Positions 1 to 11,657 are shown, numbered from the stretch's first letter. The stretch: DNA of 64,000 nt from Aureimonas phyllosphaerae (GCF_900113065.1 NZ_FOOA01000017.1:1-64000); one strand, 5' to 3'. The notes: generated by a model not told the origin, from the sequence alone. Program-made: numbers and translations.

Positions 1-1181
1 CGGGCCGCCGTCTCGCCGACGCCGCGCGTCACCTCTCCGAGCGCTGCCACCGTCTCCTCGAGGCTCGCCGCCTGCTGCTCGGTGCGCTGGGAGAGATCGC
101 CCGCCGCGACCGTGATCTCCGACAGGCCTGAGCGCATCGCGCCGACCGCCTGGACGACGTCGCCGATGGTGGCCTCGAGCTGGGCCACCGACTGGTTGAA
201 CTGGGCGCGGATCGGCTCGAACTCCGGCGCCACGGCCTCGCCCATGCGCACCGTCAGGTCGCCCGCCGACAGGCGCGCAAAGCCCGCCTCCACCGCATGG
301 ACGAAGGCGCGAAGATCGTCCGCCTTCGCGTTGTCGAGGGCATGCTGGCGTTCGGCGCTGGCGGCCTGCGTCTGGCGCGAGGCGTCGGCGTCGATCTCCA
401 GCTGGCGCTGCGCGATGCGCGCTTCGCGCAGCTTCTCGACCGAGCGGGCGATCCGGCCGATCTCGTCGCCGCGATCCATGCCCGTCACCGTGCCGTCCGT
501 GCGGCCTTCTGCGACGTCGCCGATCGTCTCGATCAGGGGCTTCAGCGGCGCCATCATCCGGCGCACCGTCCAGTAGTAGAGCGCGCCGACGAGAAGCGCC
601 GAGACGATGCTGACCGCGATCAGCGTGCGCTGGAGGGTCTCGAGCGAGGCGAGGAACTCGGCCTGCGGTATGCCGACATAGAGGACGCCGATCGTCTCGC
701 CGTTGGCGTTGCGGATCGGATCGTAGGCGGTGAAATAGGAGGTGCCGAGAATGTCGGCCTCGCCGCGGAAGGAGGTGCCGGCCTTCAGCACCGCGTCGTA
801 GACGGGGCCGGCCGCCAGCGTCGTGCCGACCGCGCGCGAGCCGTCCGGCTTCTTGACGTTGGTCGCCACGCGCTTGTCGCCCATGAAGATCGTCGCCGTG
901 CCGCCGACGAGCGCCTTGATGCGGTCCACCGCGTCGGACGCGTCGTTCAGCGGCGTGTCGTCGGCGTAGAGCACGTCGCCCCGCCGCGCATAGGTCTTGC
1001 CGTAGGACGACAGGACGTCCCAGGCGACGCGCATGTTCACCTCCTGGCGATCGCGCGCCCGGCCGACGGCGTCGGAATGGAGAAGGAAGATACCGGAGAC
1101 GCTGACGAGAACCGTCACCAGCAGAAGGCTGAACGCCAGCATCATGGTCAGCTTGACCGGCAGCGATCGGTTGCGCAGCAT
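1..1181 (-). CDS. Methyl-accepting chemotaxis protein (partial, 3' end outside window)
   Basis: This is the N-terminal 393 codons of an inner-membrane chemoreceptor that signals to CheA/CheW; the rest lies beyond base 1. Read on the minus strand from ATG at 1181, a hydrophobic segment at about residues 11-33 (MMLAFSLLLVTVLVSV) is followed by a periplasmic Cache-type sensor domain ending near IGVLYVGIP. A second membrane helix lies at about 185-205, then a HAMP region. The start of the signalling helix is visible (QRTEQQAASLEETVAAL), which is the classic MCP pattern. The ligand cannot be told from sequence. No chemotaxis genes are adjacent, so it is probably an orphan receptor. The start is supported by the membrane helix directly after it, although the Shine-Dalgarno sequence is weak. 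Confidence 0.9.
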   Translation of the reverse strand, partial: MLRNRSLPVKLTMMLAFSLLLVTVLVSVSGIFLLHSDAVGRARDRQEVNMRVAWDVLSSYGKTYARRGDVLYADDTPLNDASDAVDRIKALVGGTATIFMGDKRVATNVKKPDGSRAVGTTLAAGPVYDAVLKAGTSFRGEADILGTSYFTAYDPIRNANGETIGVLYVGIPQAEFLASLETLQRTLIAVSIVSALLVGALYYWTVRRMMAPLKPLIETIGDVAEGRTDGTVTGMDRGDEIGRIARSVEKLREARIAQRQLEIDADASRQTQAASAERQHALDNAKADDLRAFVHAVEAGFARLSAGDLTVRMGEAVAPEFEPIRAQFNQSVAQLEATIGDVVQAVGAMRSGLSEITVAAGDLSQRTEQQAASLEETVAALGEVTRGVGETAA

Positions 1182-1183
1182 TA

Positions 1184-1209
1184 TGGACCCCACACGAAAG
1201 GAGGGTCCA
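1184..1209. promoter_or_regulatory. Inverted repeat upstream of the chemoreceptor
   Basis: TGGACCC (1184-1190) and GGGTCCA (1203-1209) form perfect 7-bp arms separated by 12 bases, directly upstream of the receptor start codon. It could be an operator or a 5' leader hairpin that covers the ribosome-binding region. Nothing else in the sequence decides between these. Confidence 0.35.
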
Positions 1210-1330
1210 CGATAGATCGCGTGGGTTGAAGAGCCGCTAATGGCGTCAACTTCGCTGTGTCAGAAACGTACGCTTTCAAGATCCGTCGAACACGAAACAG
1301 CGATCGCTCCGGTGCGGCTGTCCCGGCCGG

Positions 1331-2008
1331 TCACACCAGCCGATAGCCGACGCCCGGCTCGGTGAGGACGCGGCGCGGCGCGCTCGGGTCGTCCTCCAGC
1401 TTCTGGCGGAGATGGCCGATATAGACCCGCAGATATTGCGTGTCGTGCTCGTTGGCCTTGCCCCAGACCTCGCGCAAGAGCGTGCGGTGCGTGACGACCT
1501 TGCCGAGGTTCTGGAAGAGGACGGTGAGGAGCGCGAGCTCGCGGCGCGTCAGGCGCACCTCGGCCTCGCCCTTGCGCACCACCCGCGCCTCGAGGTCGAG
1601 CGACAGGTCGCCGGCCTGGAAGGGCCCGGCGCTCGCGGCCTTCTGCCGGTGGCGCAGCGCGGCGCGCAGGCGCGCCATCAGTTCGCCGATGCCGAACGGC
1701 TTCTCGACATAGTCGTCGGCGCCGAGATCCAGCGCCCGGATCTTTTCCGACTCGCGGTCGCGCGCCGACAGGACGACGATCGGCACGTCCGAGACGAGGC
1801 GCAGCCGCTCGATCACCACGAGACCGTCGATGTCGGGTAGGCCGAGATCGAGTACCAGGGCGTCGGGTGCGCTCGTCGTTGCAAGCCGCAGCCCTTCCGC
1901 GCCGTCCGCGGCCTGGAGGACGGCATAGCCCTCGGCTGTGAGCGAGGGTTTCAGGAAGCGGTGGATCGCCGGCTCGTCGTCCACCACGAGAATCGTCGCA
2001 CGGCTCAT
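1331..2008 (-). CDS. kdpE: KDP operon response regulator KdpE
   Basis: This cytoplasmic OmpR/PhoB-type response regulator activates kdpFABC when phosphorylated by KdpD. The 225-residue protein has an N-terminal receiver domain (VVDDEP acidic pocket, LDLGLPDIDG phosphoacceptor Asp at about residue 54, conserved KPF Lys near 104). A winged-helix DNA-binding domain occupies about residues 128-225 (LTRRELALL, TEPGVGYRL). Its start overlaps the end of kdpD by 4 bases, so the two are translationally coupled. It is the last gene of the minus-strand kdp locus. Length and order are normal for the family. Confidence 0.95.
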   Translation of the reverse strand: MSRATILVVDDEPAIHRFLKPSLTAEGYAVLQAADGAEGLRLATTSAPDALVLDLGLPDIDGLVVIERLRLVSDVPIVVLSARDRESEKIRALDLGADDYVEKPFGIGELMARLRAALRHRQKAASAGPFQAGDLSLDLEARVVRKGEAEVRLTRRELALLTVLFQNLGKVVTHRTLLREVWGKANEHDTQYLRVYIGHLRQKLEDDPSAPRRVLTEPGVGYRLV

Positions 2009-4674
2009 GCGCCCTCCCCGCCCGGCAGCCGGATCTCGAACACGGCGCCCTTCGTTCCCGGCTCCGGCGGCAGGAGCGCCAGCGTGCCGCCCTGGGCTTC
2101 CACGATCCCCTTGGCGATGGCAAGGCCGAGCCCCGCGCTGTCGCCGCCGTCGGCGCCTGTCGGCGCGCGGGCCCGCGTGAACTTCTCGAAGACGAAGGGC
2201 GCAAGATCCTCCGGCACGCCGGGCCCGTCGTCGGCGATGCGGATCGCGACCGTCGCGCCGTCGCGCCGCGCCGACAGCGTCACCTTCGCTTGCCCCCCCG
2301 CGTGGCGCACGGCGTTGCCGACGATGTTGGCAAGCGCCTGGTCGAGGAGGTTCCCGTCGACGAAGGCGAGGATGCGCTCGGCCGTCTCGACGAGCCGGAA
2401 ATGCTGGGTCGCTCCGCGCCGGCGGGCGAGGTCGACCTGCCGCTCCAACGCCTCGGTGACGTCGATCCAGTCACGACGCACCTCGAGTGCGCCGGCCTCG
2501 AGCCGCGTCATCGACAGGAGGTTGCGCACCATCGTGTCGAGCCGGCTCGCCTCATCGCGGATCTCGGCGAGGAGGTCCTGGCGCGCGTCGCGCTCCAGCC
2601 GCTCCTCGTATTCGATGAGCGCGGTGGCCGATCCGAGGATCGAGGCGAGCGGGGTGCGGAAGTCGTGGCTGATCGAGGCGAGGAGGATGTTGCGCACGCG
2701 CTCGGTCTCGGCCGCCGTGCGGGCACGGCGCACTTCGGTCGACAGGAGCGCGCGGTGGAGCGCGGCGGCGGTCTGCTCGGCAAGGGCGGCAAGCAGCGTG
2801 CGCGTCTCGACGTCGAGCGGCCCGAGGTCCGCCGGGTGCTCCAGCCCCAGCGCCCCGACGGTCCCGTCGGGCGCCTGCAGCGGCAGGAACGACCAGCCGC
2901 TCGACGGCAGCGTGCCCGTCCCCGCGCCCGCCGGCTCGCCCTTCTCGAAGGCCCAGCGGGCGGCGGTGCGGGCGGGCGTGTCGAGCCGGTCGTCCGGCGG
3001 CCAGGCGCTGGCGATCGTAAGGTCCGGCCCCGACGGTCGCAGGATGACGCAGGCGCGCCCCGTCGCCGCGTTGATCTCGCTCGCCGCCGCCTCCATCACG
3101 CGCTCCGCATCGGCCAGCGCCGAGAGGGTGCGGGTGAACTCGTAGAGCCGGCGCGCGGCGCGCGTGCGAACGGCCGAGGCCTTCATCTGCTCGCGCGCCT
3201 GCCCCGCCACCGCCGAGATCGACACGGCGATGATCAGGAAGATCGCGAGCGCCAGAAGCTCGTGTGGGCGCGCCACCGTGAAGGTGCCGGTCGGATCGAT
3301 GAAGAAGAAGTTGTAGGCCGCAAACGACAGGAACGAGGCGAGGATCGCCGGCCAGACGCCGCTGCGCAGCGCCGGCAGGAGCACCGCGAGGAGGTAGAGC
3401 ATCGAGACGTTCGGCAGCGCCACGAAATGGCGCATCACCGAGCCGAGGAGCGTCGCGACGGCAACGCCGACGGCGGCCGTCGCATAGCCCGTGAGCGGCC
3501 CGCGATCCGGCATCGGCCGGCGCACCCGAGCCGCGGCCGTTTCCTCCGTCAGGACGTGGATCGCGATCCCCGAGGCCCGGCGCACCAGTGCGTCGGCAAG
3601 GTTCGGCCGAAGCGGCCAGGACCAGCGGCCGCGCGCGCGCGCCTGCCCGACCACGATCTGCGTGACGTTCTCGAAGCGCGCGAAGCGCAGGAGCTCGCCG
3701 GGAAAGTCGGTGCCGACGAGGCTCTGCGTCGCGGCGCCGAGCGTGCGCGCGAGCTGCAGCGCGGCCTCGACGCGAGCGGCATCCGCCGGCGCCAGCGACA
3801 GGCCGGGCCGCTCGATCGTGACCGCGAACCAGGGCGCGTCGAGCCGGTCGGCAAGGCGCTTGGCCTCGCGCACCAGGCGCTCCGGCGTGCCGGTCGCCCC
3901 GAGGCAGACGAGGAGCCGCTCGCCCGCCGGCCACGGGCCCTCGATCGCGCCGCCCTGCATGCGCTCCAGAAGGTCGCTGTCGACGCGGGCCGCGACCTGC
4001 CGGAGCGCCAGTTCGCGCAGCGCCGTGAGGTTGGACGGCTTGAAGAAGTTCTGCGTGGCGCGGGTGGCCGTGTCCTCGACATAGACCTTGCCCTCGGCGA
4101 GCCGCCGGATCAGCTCGTCCGACGGCAGGTCGACGAGCACGATCTCGTCGGCGACCTTCAGCGTCGTGTCGGGCACCGTCTCGCGCACCCGCACGCCCGT
4201 GATCCGCTGGACCACCTCGTTGAGGCTCTCGACATGCTGGACGTTCATCGTTGTCCAGACGTCGATGCCCGCCTGGAGAAGCTCGGCGACGTCCTGCCAG
4301 CGCTTCGGGTGGCGCGAGCCCGGCACGTTGGAATGGGCGTATTCGTCGACGAGAAGAAGCTGCGGGCGGCGGGCGAGCGCGGCGTCGATGTCGAACTCGG
4401 GGACCAATCGCCCCTTGTAGGGGATCGACTTGCGCGGCAGGACCTCGAGCCCCGCCAGCATGGCCTCCGTCTCCGCGCGCCCATGCGTCTCGACGATGCC
4501 GACGAGGACGCCGCGCCCGGCGCCCGCCGCGCCGTGGGCGGCCTGCAGCATGGCGAAGGTCTTGCCGACGCCGGGCGCGGCGCCGAGAAACAGGCGAAGA
4601 CGGCCGCGCCCCTCCCGTTCGGCGCCAGCCAGAAGGGCGTCCGCAGAGGCGCGGGGTCCGTCTCCCTTGATCAT
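2005..4674 (-). CDS. kdpD: Osmosensitive K+ channel sensor histidine kinase KdpD
   Basis: This inner-membrane sensor kinase/phosphatase responds to K+ limitation and turgor and phosphorylates KdpE. The 889-residue protein begins with the KdpD N-domain carrying Walker A GAAPGVGKT (about 31-39) and LLLVDEYAHSN. A Usp-like domain follows (about 250-370), then four closely spaced membrane helices (about 395-500) and a GAF-like region. The catalytic core has HisKA ASISHDFRTPLASI (phospho-His in SHDFRTP) and HATPase boxes (NIVGNAVRHA, DDGPGVP, GLGLAIAKG). The gene lies 71 bases after kdpC and overlaps kdpE by 4 bases. It is full length and intact. Confidence 0.96.
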   Translation of the reverse strand: MIKGDGPRASADALLAGAEREGRGRLRLFLGAAPGVGKTFAMLQAAHGAAGAGRGVLVGIVETHGRAETEAMLAGLEVLPRKSIPYKGRLVPEFDIDAALARRPQLLLVDEYAHSNVPGSRHPKRWQDVAELLQAGIDVWTTMNVQHVESLNEVVQRITGVRVRETVPDTTLKVADEIVLVDLPSDELIRRLAEGKVYVEDTATRATQNFFKPSNLTALRELALRQVAARVDSDLLERMQGGAIEGPWPAGERLLVCLGATGTPERLVREAKRLADRLDAPWFAVTIERPGLSLAPADAARVEAALQLARTLGAATQSLVGTDFPGELLRFARFENVTQIVVGQARARGRWSWPLRPNLADALVRRASGIAIHVLTEETAAARVRRPMPDRGPLTGYATAAVGVAVATLLGSVMRHFVALPNVSMLYLLAVLLPALRSGVWPAILASFLSFAAYNFFFIDPTGTFTVARPHELLALAIFLIIAVSISAVAGQAREQMKASAVRTRAARRLYEFTRTLSALADAERVMEAAASEINAATGRACVILRPSGPDLTIASAWPPDDRLDTPARTAARWAFEKGEPAGAGTGTLPSSGWSFLPLQAPDGTVGALGLEHPADLGPLDVETRTLLAALAEQTAAALHRALLSTEVRRARTAAETERVRNILLASISHDFRTPLASILGSATALIEYEERLERDARQDLLAEIRDEASRLDTMVRNLLSMTRLEAGALEVRRDWIDVTEALERQVDLARRRGATQHFRLVETAERILAFVDGNLLDQALANIVGNAVRHAGGQAKVTLSARRDGATVAIRIADDGPGVPEDLAPFVFEKFTRARAPTGADGGDSAGLGLAIAKGIVEAQGGTLALLPPEPGTKGAVFEIRLPGGEGA

Positions 4675-4745
4675 CGCATGTCCGTTCCTGTCGGATCCGC
4701 CATAGCAGGTCGGGGCCCGGCGGTCTCCCGCCGGGTGCGTTCGCG

Positions 4746-5366
4746 TCAGCCGGCGGGCCGGTCGGCGGAGGCCGTCGGGGTCGGCGCGGGCGTTGTCGTC
4801 GCGGGGGCGAGCGCATCGAGCGCGAGGTTCACCGCCAGGACGTTGACGCGCGGCTCGCCGAGGACGAGGAGCGTGCGACCCGCGGTGTTGTCGGCGATGG
4901 CGCGGCGCACGAGGTCGGCGTCGACGCTGCGCGCGCCGGCGATGCGCGCCACCTGAAGCTCGGCGAAGGCCGGCGAGACGTCCGGGTCGAGGCCCGAGCC
5001 CGAGGTGGTGACGGCGTCGGCGGGCAAGACGCTCGCGCCGGTCGCCGCCTTCATCGCCTCGCCGTCCGTCTTCAGGCGCTCGGCGAGCTTGGCGCTGGTG
5101 GGGCCGAGATTGGTGCCCGACGAGGAGGAGGCATCGTAGCCGGTGCCGGCGGCCGACGGGCGTCCCTGGAGATAGCGGGCGTCCGTGAAGGCCTGACCGA
5201 TCAGCGACGAGCCGACCGGCCGGCCGTCGCGGTCGACGAGGCTGCCCGACGCCTGCGCCGGGAAGACGGCGCCCGCGACGGCGGTCATCGCCAGCGGATA
5301 GGCGACGCCGAGAAGGAGAGTGAGGAGGCCGAGGAGCGTTGCCGCGGCGCGAAGTTGCGAGAGCAT
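4746..5366 (-). CDS. kdpC: Potassium-transporting ATPase subunit KdpC
   Basis: KdpC is the single-pass accessory subunit that stabilises the KdpB-ATP interaction in the KdpFABC high-affinity K+ pump. The 206-residue product has an N-terminal membrane helix (LLGLLTLLLGVAYPLAM). Family motifs include GSLVDRDG, GSSLIGQ, YLQGRPSAAG, GSGLDPDVSP and VNVLALNLALD-like VNVLAVNLALD. I chose ATG at 5366 because AAGGACAG lies about 8 bases upstream and this avoids overlap with kdpB. A longer in-frame start at 5417 would add 17 non-conserved residues inside kdpB. Confidence 0.94.
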   Translation of the reverse strand: MLSQLRAAATLLGLLTLLLGVAYPLAMTAVAGAVFPAQASGSLVDRDGRPVGSSLIGQAFTDARYLQGRPSAAGTGYDASSSSGTNLGPTSAKLAERLKTDGEAMKAATGASVLPADAVTTSGSGLDPDVSPAFAELQVARIAGARSVDADLVRRAIADNTAGRTLLVLGEPRVNVLAVNLALDALAPATTTPAPTPTASADRPAG

Positions 5367-5388
5367 GGAAGCTGTCCTTGGACGGGGT

Positions 5389-7443
<2,055 letters not shown>

Positions 7444-7558
7444 GGGAAATGTCCTTGTGGTCGGGTCCTCGATGGGGACCGACGAAGAATGGGTGACGGT
7501 TCGTGAGGGGCGGCCCGGCGTAGGGGCCGAGCCGCGCCAGGGTGTCGTCAGGACGTCG

Positions 7559-9268
7559 TCAGAAGGTCTTGCCCGCCAGCATCTGCACCTGCTCGGCGAT
7601 CGGGCCGAGGGCGAGCGCGGGGAAGAACTGGAGGCCGCCGAGGATCAGGATGATGCCGGCCAAGAGCCCCACGAAGAGCGGCCCGTGCGTCGGGAACGTG
7701 CCGGCCGAGGGCGCGAGCTTGGTCTTGGCCACCAGCGAGCCCGCGATCGCCATCATCGGCACGATGTAGGCGAAGCGGCCGAGCAGCATGGCCAGCCCCA
7801 GCGTCGTGTTCCACCAGGGCGAGTTCGCTGACAGGCCTCCGAAGGCCGAGCCGTTGTTGCCGGCTGCCGACGTGTAGGCATAGTAAATCTCCGACAGGCC
7901 ATGCGGCCCGGCGTTGCCGAGGCCCGACAGCGCCGCCGGCAACACCGCCGAGACTGCCGAGAAGCCGAGGATCGTGGCCGGCAGGATGAGGATCGCGAGC
8001 ACCGCCATCTTCATCTCCTTGGCCTCGATCTTCTTGCCGAGATATTCCGGCGTGCGGCCGACCATGAGGCCCGCCACGAAGACCGAGATGATCGCGATCA
8101 CGAGGATGCCGTAGAGGCCCGAGCCGACGCCGCCCGGCAGGATCTCGCCGAGCATGATCAAGACCATCGGCACCATGCCGCCGATTGGCGTGAAGGAGCC
8201 GTGCATCGAGTTCACCGCGCCGTCCGACAGGCCGGTGGTGACCGCCGCGAACATCGAGGACGCGGACAACCCGAAGCGGACCTCCTTGCCCTCCATGTTG
8301 CCGCCGGTCGGGTCGAGGCCGGCGGCGGCCAGAACCGGCGTGCCGGCGCTCTCGGCCCAGTAGCAGATCGCCGTCGCGGAGACGAGGAGAAGGCCCATGA
8401 CCGAGAGGATGGCCACGGCCTGACGCCGGTCGCCGATCAGCCGGCCGAAGGCGAAGACGAGCGCGGTGGAGACCACCAGCATCTGCCAGATCGTCAGCGC
8501 GTTCGAGAGCGGTGTCGGGTTCTCGTAGGGGTGGGCGGCGTTGGCGTTGTAGAAGCCGCCGCCGTTGGTGCCGAGCTGCTTGATCGCGAGCTGCGAGGCG
8601 ACGGGCCCGAGCGCCAGCGTCTGGGGCTGGCCTTCCAGCGTCTGAACGGTCGCCGAGGCTTCGAGCGTCTGCGGCGTGCCCATCGAGACCTGCCAGAGAC
8701 CGGTCGCGATCGCGAGCGGCAGGAGGACGTAGAGCGTGGCGCGCGTCATGTCGGTGAAGAAGTTGCCGACGGTCTGGGCGCCCGAGCGCGCGAAGGCGCG
8801 CACCAGCGCGACGGCCAGCGCGATGCCGGTCGCCGCCGACAGGAAGTTCTGCACCGTGAGGCCGGCCATCTGCGAGAGATGACTCATGGTCGTCTCGCCG
8901 CCGTAGGACTGCCAGTTCGTGTTGGTCACGAAGGACACGGCCGTGTTGAAAGCGAGATGCGGCGACAGGCCCGAAAACCCTTGCGGGTTCAGCGGCAGGA
9001 AGGCCTGCGCGCGCAGGATCGCGTAGAGGAGCACGAAGCCGGCCGCGTTGAAGGCGAGCATCGCCAGCGTATAGGCGAGCCAGCCCTGTTCGCGCGCCGG
9101 GTCGATGCCGGCGAGGCGATAGAAGCCGCGCTCGACAGGGCCGAGAATGGGGGTGAGAACGGTCCGCTCGCCTGCGAAGACGCGGCCCATGAAGGCGCCG
9201 AGCGGAATGGCGAACGCGACAACGGCCGCGAGGATGAGGATGATTTGCAGCCAGCCATTGAGCGTCAT
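7559..9268 (-). CDS. kdpA: Potassium-transporting ATPase subunit KdpA
   Basis: KdpA is the K+-binding, channel-like subunit of KdpFABC, evolutionarily related to K+ channels. The 569-residue protein has about ten membrane helices and selectivity-filter-type loops containing [26 protein letters not shown] and [17 protein letters not shown]. Length is typical (about 560). It begins 25 bases after kdpF on the minus strand, and kdpB follows. Intact. Confidence 0.96.
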   Translation of the reverse strand: MTLNGWLQIILILAAVVAFAIPLGAFMGRVFAGERTVLTPILGPVERGFYRLAGIDPAREQGWLAYTLAMLAFNAAGFVLLYAILRAQAFLPLNPQGFSGLSPHLAFNTAVSFVTNTNWQSYGGETTMSHLSQMAGLTVQNFLSAATGIALAVALVRAFARSGAQTVGNFFTDMTRATLYVLLPLAIATGLWQVSMGTPQTLEASATVQTLEGQPQTLALGPVASQLAIKQLGTNGGGFYNANAAHPYENPTPLSNALTIWQMLVVSTALVFAFGRLIGDRRQAVAILSVMGLLLVSATAICYWAESAGTPVLAAAGLDPTGGNMEGKEVRFGLSASSMFAAVTTGLSDGAVNSMHGSFTPIGGMVPMVLIMLGEILPGGVGSGLYGILVIAIISVFVAGLMVGRTPEYLGKKIEAKEMKMAVLAILILPATILGFSAVSAVLPAALSGLGNAGPHGLSEIYYAYTSAAGNNGSAFGGLSANSPWWNTTLGLAMLLGRFAYIVPMMAIAGSLVAKTKLAPSAGTFPTHGPLFVGLLAGIILILGGLQFFPALALGPIAEQVQMLAGKTF

Positions 9269-9293
9269 GGCATCGGACTTTCAGGACAGGGGA

Positions 9294-9380
9294 TCAGAAC
9301 CGCTCGGGACGCGCGAGCGCGTAGACGAGGTAGGCGGCAAGGGCGAGGGCGACGGCGCCGCCGAGGACGAGGTCGAACAT
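9294..9380 (-). CDS. kdpF: KdpF, small lipid-like stabilising subunit of the Kdp pump
   Basis: A 28-residue single-helix membrane peptide (MFDLVLGGAVALALAAYL at the N-terminus, ending ARPERF). It sits exactly where KdpF is expected, immediately before kdpA. KdpF binds between KdpA and KdpB and stabilises the complex. The helix and the terminal RPERF match the family pattern. The start codon lies 2 bases past the stop of the preceding 27-residue ORF, so translation is likely coupled to it. Confidence 0.9.
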   Translation of the reverse strand: MFDLVLGGAVALALAAYLVYALARPERF

Positions 9381-9382
9381 CG

Positions 9383-9466
9383 TCAGGCCCGAACGGCCCA
9401 GCGCGCGTAGGCGCCCATCAACGCGAAAAAGCCCAGCCCCACGGCCAGGTAGATCAGATCGAACAT
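9383..9466 (-). CDS. Leader mini-protein of the kdp operon (27 aa, membrane)
   Basis: A 27-residue hydrophobic ORF (MFDLIYLAVGLGFFALMGAY at the N-terminus, then ARWAVRA) begins the kdp operon. It has a strong Shine-Dalgarno AAGGAGG 7 bases before the ATG. Its MFDL start resembles that of kdpF, which follows 2 bases later. I recall similar short ORFs before kdpF in other alphaproteobacteria, but the function is unknown. It could be a second KdpF-like subunit or a translational coupler. It is real by its ribosome-binding site and single-helix composition. Confidence 0.7.
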   Translation of the reverse strand: MFDLIYLAVGLGFFALMGAYARWAVRA

Positions 9467-9563
9467 GCGAACCCTCCTTTCGGGATCGCCCATTCGATTG
9501 CGCCCGGTCGGCGTAAAAAATCCATATGAGTTTGCGAAGGCGGTGCGGTGCGCCGCGCCGCGG
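9467..9563 (-). promoter_or_regulatory. Presumed kdp promoter and KdpE-binding region
   Basis: This 97-base space between the LysR gene end and the first kdp ORF must hold the kdp promoter. On the minus strand it contains an AT-rich stretch ATGGATTTTTTACG (about 9514-9527) in otherwise GC-rich DNA. KdpE sites are T-rich, so this is the best candidate. No clean -35/-10 pair is visible, so the call rests on position. Confidence 0.35.
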
Positions 9564-10463
9564 TCACGCGGCCGGGCGTGGCCAGCGAAAGGCCTCGATC
9601 AGGGCGCGCAGCGCCGGCGCGGCCTGCCGGCTCGGATAATAGAGGCGGCATCCGTCGAACGGCGCGCACCACCCGTCCAAAACCTGAACGAGACGTCCGG
9701 CGGCGATGTCCTCGGCGACGTCGTCCTCCATCATGTAGCCGAGACCGGCCCCGGCCCGGACGGCTCCTGCCGCCAGCCGCTCGTCGTTGACGATGAGCTG
9801 GCCGCCGACCTTGATGCGCACCGCCTGCCCGTCCCGCTCGAACTCCCAGGACAGCAGCCCGCCGCCGCCGACGAGGCGGTAGTTGACGCAGACATGGTCC
9901 TTGAGGTCGGCGGGCGTTGCAGGCGCGGGGCGGGCGGCGAAGTAGCCGGGCGTCGCCGCCACCACAGTGCGCAACGGCGGCCCGACCGGAACCGTCACCA
10001 TGTCGAGTTCGACGCTCTCGCCGAGCCGGATGCCGGCGTCGAAACCGCCAGCCACAAGGTCCACCAGCCGGTCGTCCACCACCACCTCGACGGCGATGTC
10101 GGGATGGTCGAGCAGGAACTGCGGCAGACGGGGGCTCAAGATCGTGCGGGCGGCATAGGAGAAGGTGGTGAGGCGGAGCGTGCCGGAGGGCGCGTCGCGC
10201 CAGTCGGCGAGCGCCGCGATCCCGCCCTCCACCGCGTCGAGCGCCGGGCGAAGCGCGGCCAGCAGCCGCTCGCCCGCCGCCGTCGGCGCGACGCTGCGCG
10301 TCGTGCGCGCCAGAAGGCGGACGCCGAGCCGGGCCTCCAGCTGGCGCATGGCGTGGCTGAGCGCCGAGGGCGACAGGCCGAGCTCGGCGCCCGCGCGGGT
10401 GAAGCTGCGCGCCCGCGCGATCGCGGCGAACAGGGCGAGATCGTCGAGGTCGCCACGCCGCAT
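9564..10463 (-). CDS. LysR-family transcriptional regulator
   Basis: A 299-residue LysR-type regulator. The N-terminal winged helix (residues about 4-63) contains FAAIARARSFTRAGAELGLS and SALSHAMRQLEARLG. The periplasmic-binding-like effector domain covers about 90-295. It is transcribed away from the aldo/keto reductase, with 96 bases between the starts. Such regulators usually control the divergent neighbour. The 9566-9620 end is close to the kdp promoter but convergent with nothing. The effector is unknown. Confidence 0.92.
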   Translation of the reverse strand: MRRGDLDDLALFAAIARARSFTRAGAELGLSPSALSHAMRQLEARLGVRLLARTTRSVAPTAAGERLLAALRPALDAVEGGIAALADWRDAPSGTLRLTTFSYAARTILSPRLPQFLLDHPDIAVEVVVDDRLVDLVAGGFDAGIRLGESVELDMVTVPVGPPLRTVVAATPGYFAARPAPATPADLKDHVCVNYRLVGGGGLLSWEFERDGQAVRIKVGGQLIVNDERLAAGAVRAGAGLGYMMEDDVAEDIAAGRLVQVLDGWCAPFDGCRLYYPSRQAAPALRALIEAFRWPRPAA

Positions 10464-10559
10464 TGATGAACCCCGCTCACAAGCCCTTGGCCGAGACGCA
10501 TCCTAATCCGGCTCGGCACCGCCCGCTATGTTCGACTCACCTTACGACAGGAGACACAA

Positions 10560-11648
10560 ATGGACCTCACCCATTTTCGCGCGCTCGGGCGCTCCGGCCT
10601 TCTCGTCAGCCCGCTGGCGCTCGGCACCATGACCTTCGGCGCGGGGCGCTGGGGCGCCGACGAGGCGGGCGCCGCCGCCATCCTCGACGCCTATCTCGAG
10701 CGCGGCGGCAACTTCGTGGATACGGCGGACATCTATTCCGGGGGCGCCAGCGAGACGATGCTCGGCCGCCTCGTCGCGGAGCGGGGGTTACGCGACCGGC
10801 TGGTGATCGCGACCAAGTCCGGCTTCCCGGAGAGCGGTGCGCCGCTGATGGGCGGCAACGGGGCGCGCCACATCCGCCGGGCCCTGGAAGGATCGCTGAA
10901 GCGTCTCGGCACCGACCGGATCGATCTCTACTGGACCCATGTCTGGGACCGCACGACGCCGCCGGAGGAGGTGCTGCGCGCGCTGACCGACGCCGTGCGG
11001 CGCGGCGACATCCTGCACTACGGCTTCTCCAACGCGCCGGCCTGGTATGCCGCCCGCATCGCGACCTTGGCGCGCGCCCACGGCCTGCCCGAGCCGATCG
11101 GCCTGCAATACGCCTATTCGCTGATCGACCGGGGCGTGGAACTCGAAATCCTGCCGGCGGGCGAGGCGCTCGGCCTCGGCCTCGTGCCTTGGAGCCCGCT
11201 CGCCGCAGGGCTCCTCACCGGCAAGTACGGCCGCGACAAGCTCGACGCTCATGGACCCGCCGGCGCCGTGCCCAACCAGGCCAGCGGCACGAGCGACGGC
11301 GGCAACCGGCTCGACGGCGACAACCCGTTCGGCGGGATGCTGTTCACCGAGCGCAACTTCGCTGTGGTGGACGAGGTGCGCAGCATTGCGGGCGAGATCG
11401 GCCGCTCGATGGCGGAGGTGGCGCTCGCCTGGGTGACGGGGCAGCCCGGCGTCTCCAGCGTCCTGATCGGCGCAAGCCGCGCCGAACAGGTGCACGCCAA
11501 CGTCGCCTCGCTTGACGTCGCGCTCTCGGACGACCAACGCGCCCGGCTGGATGCCGTGAGTGCGCTGCCGATGATCAACCCCTACTTCATCTTCCAGATC
11601 CCGCGCGAGCAGCTCTTCGGCGGGGTGTCGGTCACGCCCTGGCGCTAG
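10560..11648 (+). CDS. Aldo/keto reductase
   Basis: A cytoplasmic NADPH-dependent oxidoreductase of the AKR (TIM-barrel) family, 362 residues. It shows the family signature GGNFVDTADIYSGGASE, the catalytic set D-Y-K-H (FVDTADIY; ATKSGF; YWTHVWD) and the cofactor end SSVLIGASRAEQV. It is about 30 residues longer than many AKRs because of a Gly/Asn-rich insertion near residues 235-255. AGGAG lies 7 bases before the ATG. The divergent LysR gene is its probable regulator. The substrate is unknown. Confidence 0.9.
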   Translation: MDLTHFRALGRSGLLVSPLALGTMTFGAGRWGADEAGAAAILDAYLERGGNFVDTADIYSGGASETMLGRLVAERGLRDRLVIATKSGFPESGAPLMGGNGARHIRRALEGSLKRLGTDRIDLYWTHVWDRTTPPEEVLRALTDAVRRGDILHYGFSNAPAWYAARIATLARAHGLPEPIGLQYAYSLIDRGVELEILPAGEALGLGLVPWSPLAAGLLTGKYGRDKLDAHGPAGAVPNQASGTSDGGNRLDGDNPFGGMLFTERNFAVVDEVRSIAGEIGRSMAEVALAWVTGQPGVSSVLIGASRAEQVHANVASLDVALSDDQRARLDAVSALPMINPYFIFQIPREQLFGGVSVTPWR

Positions 11649-11657
11649 GCCTGCGTC

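Noticed and set aside
2290-4956. 888-residue open frame on the plus strand opposite kdpD
   Set aside because: It is the antisense shadow of kdpD in GC-rich DNA; Arg/Asp/Gly-rich without domains, while the minus strand encodes an intact KdpD.
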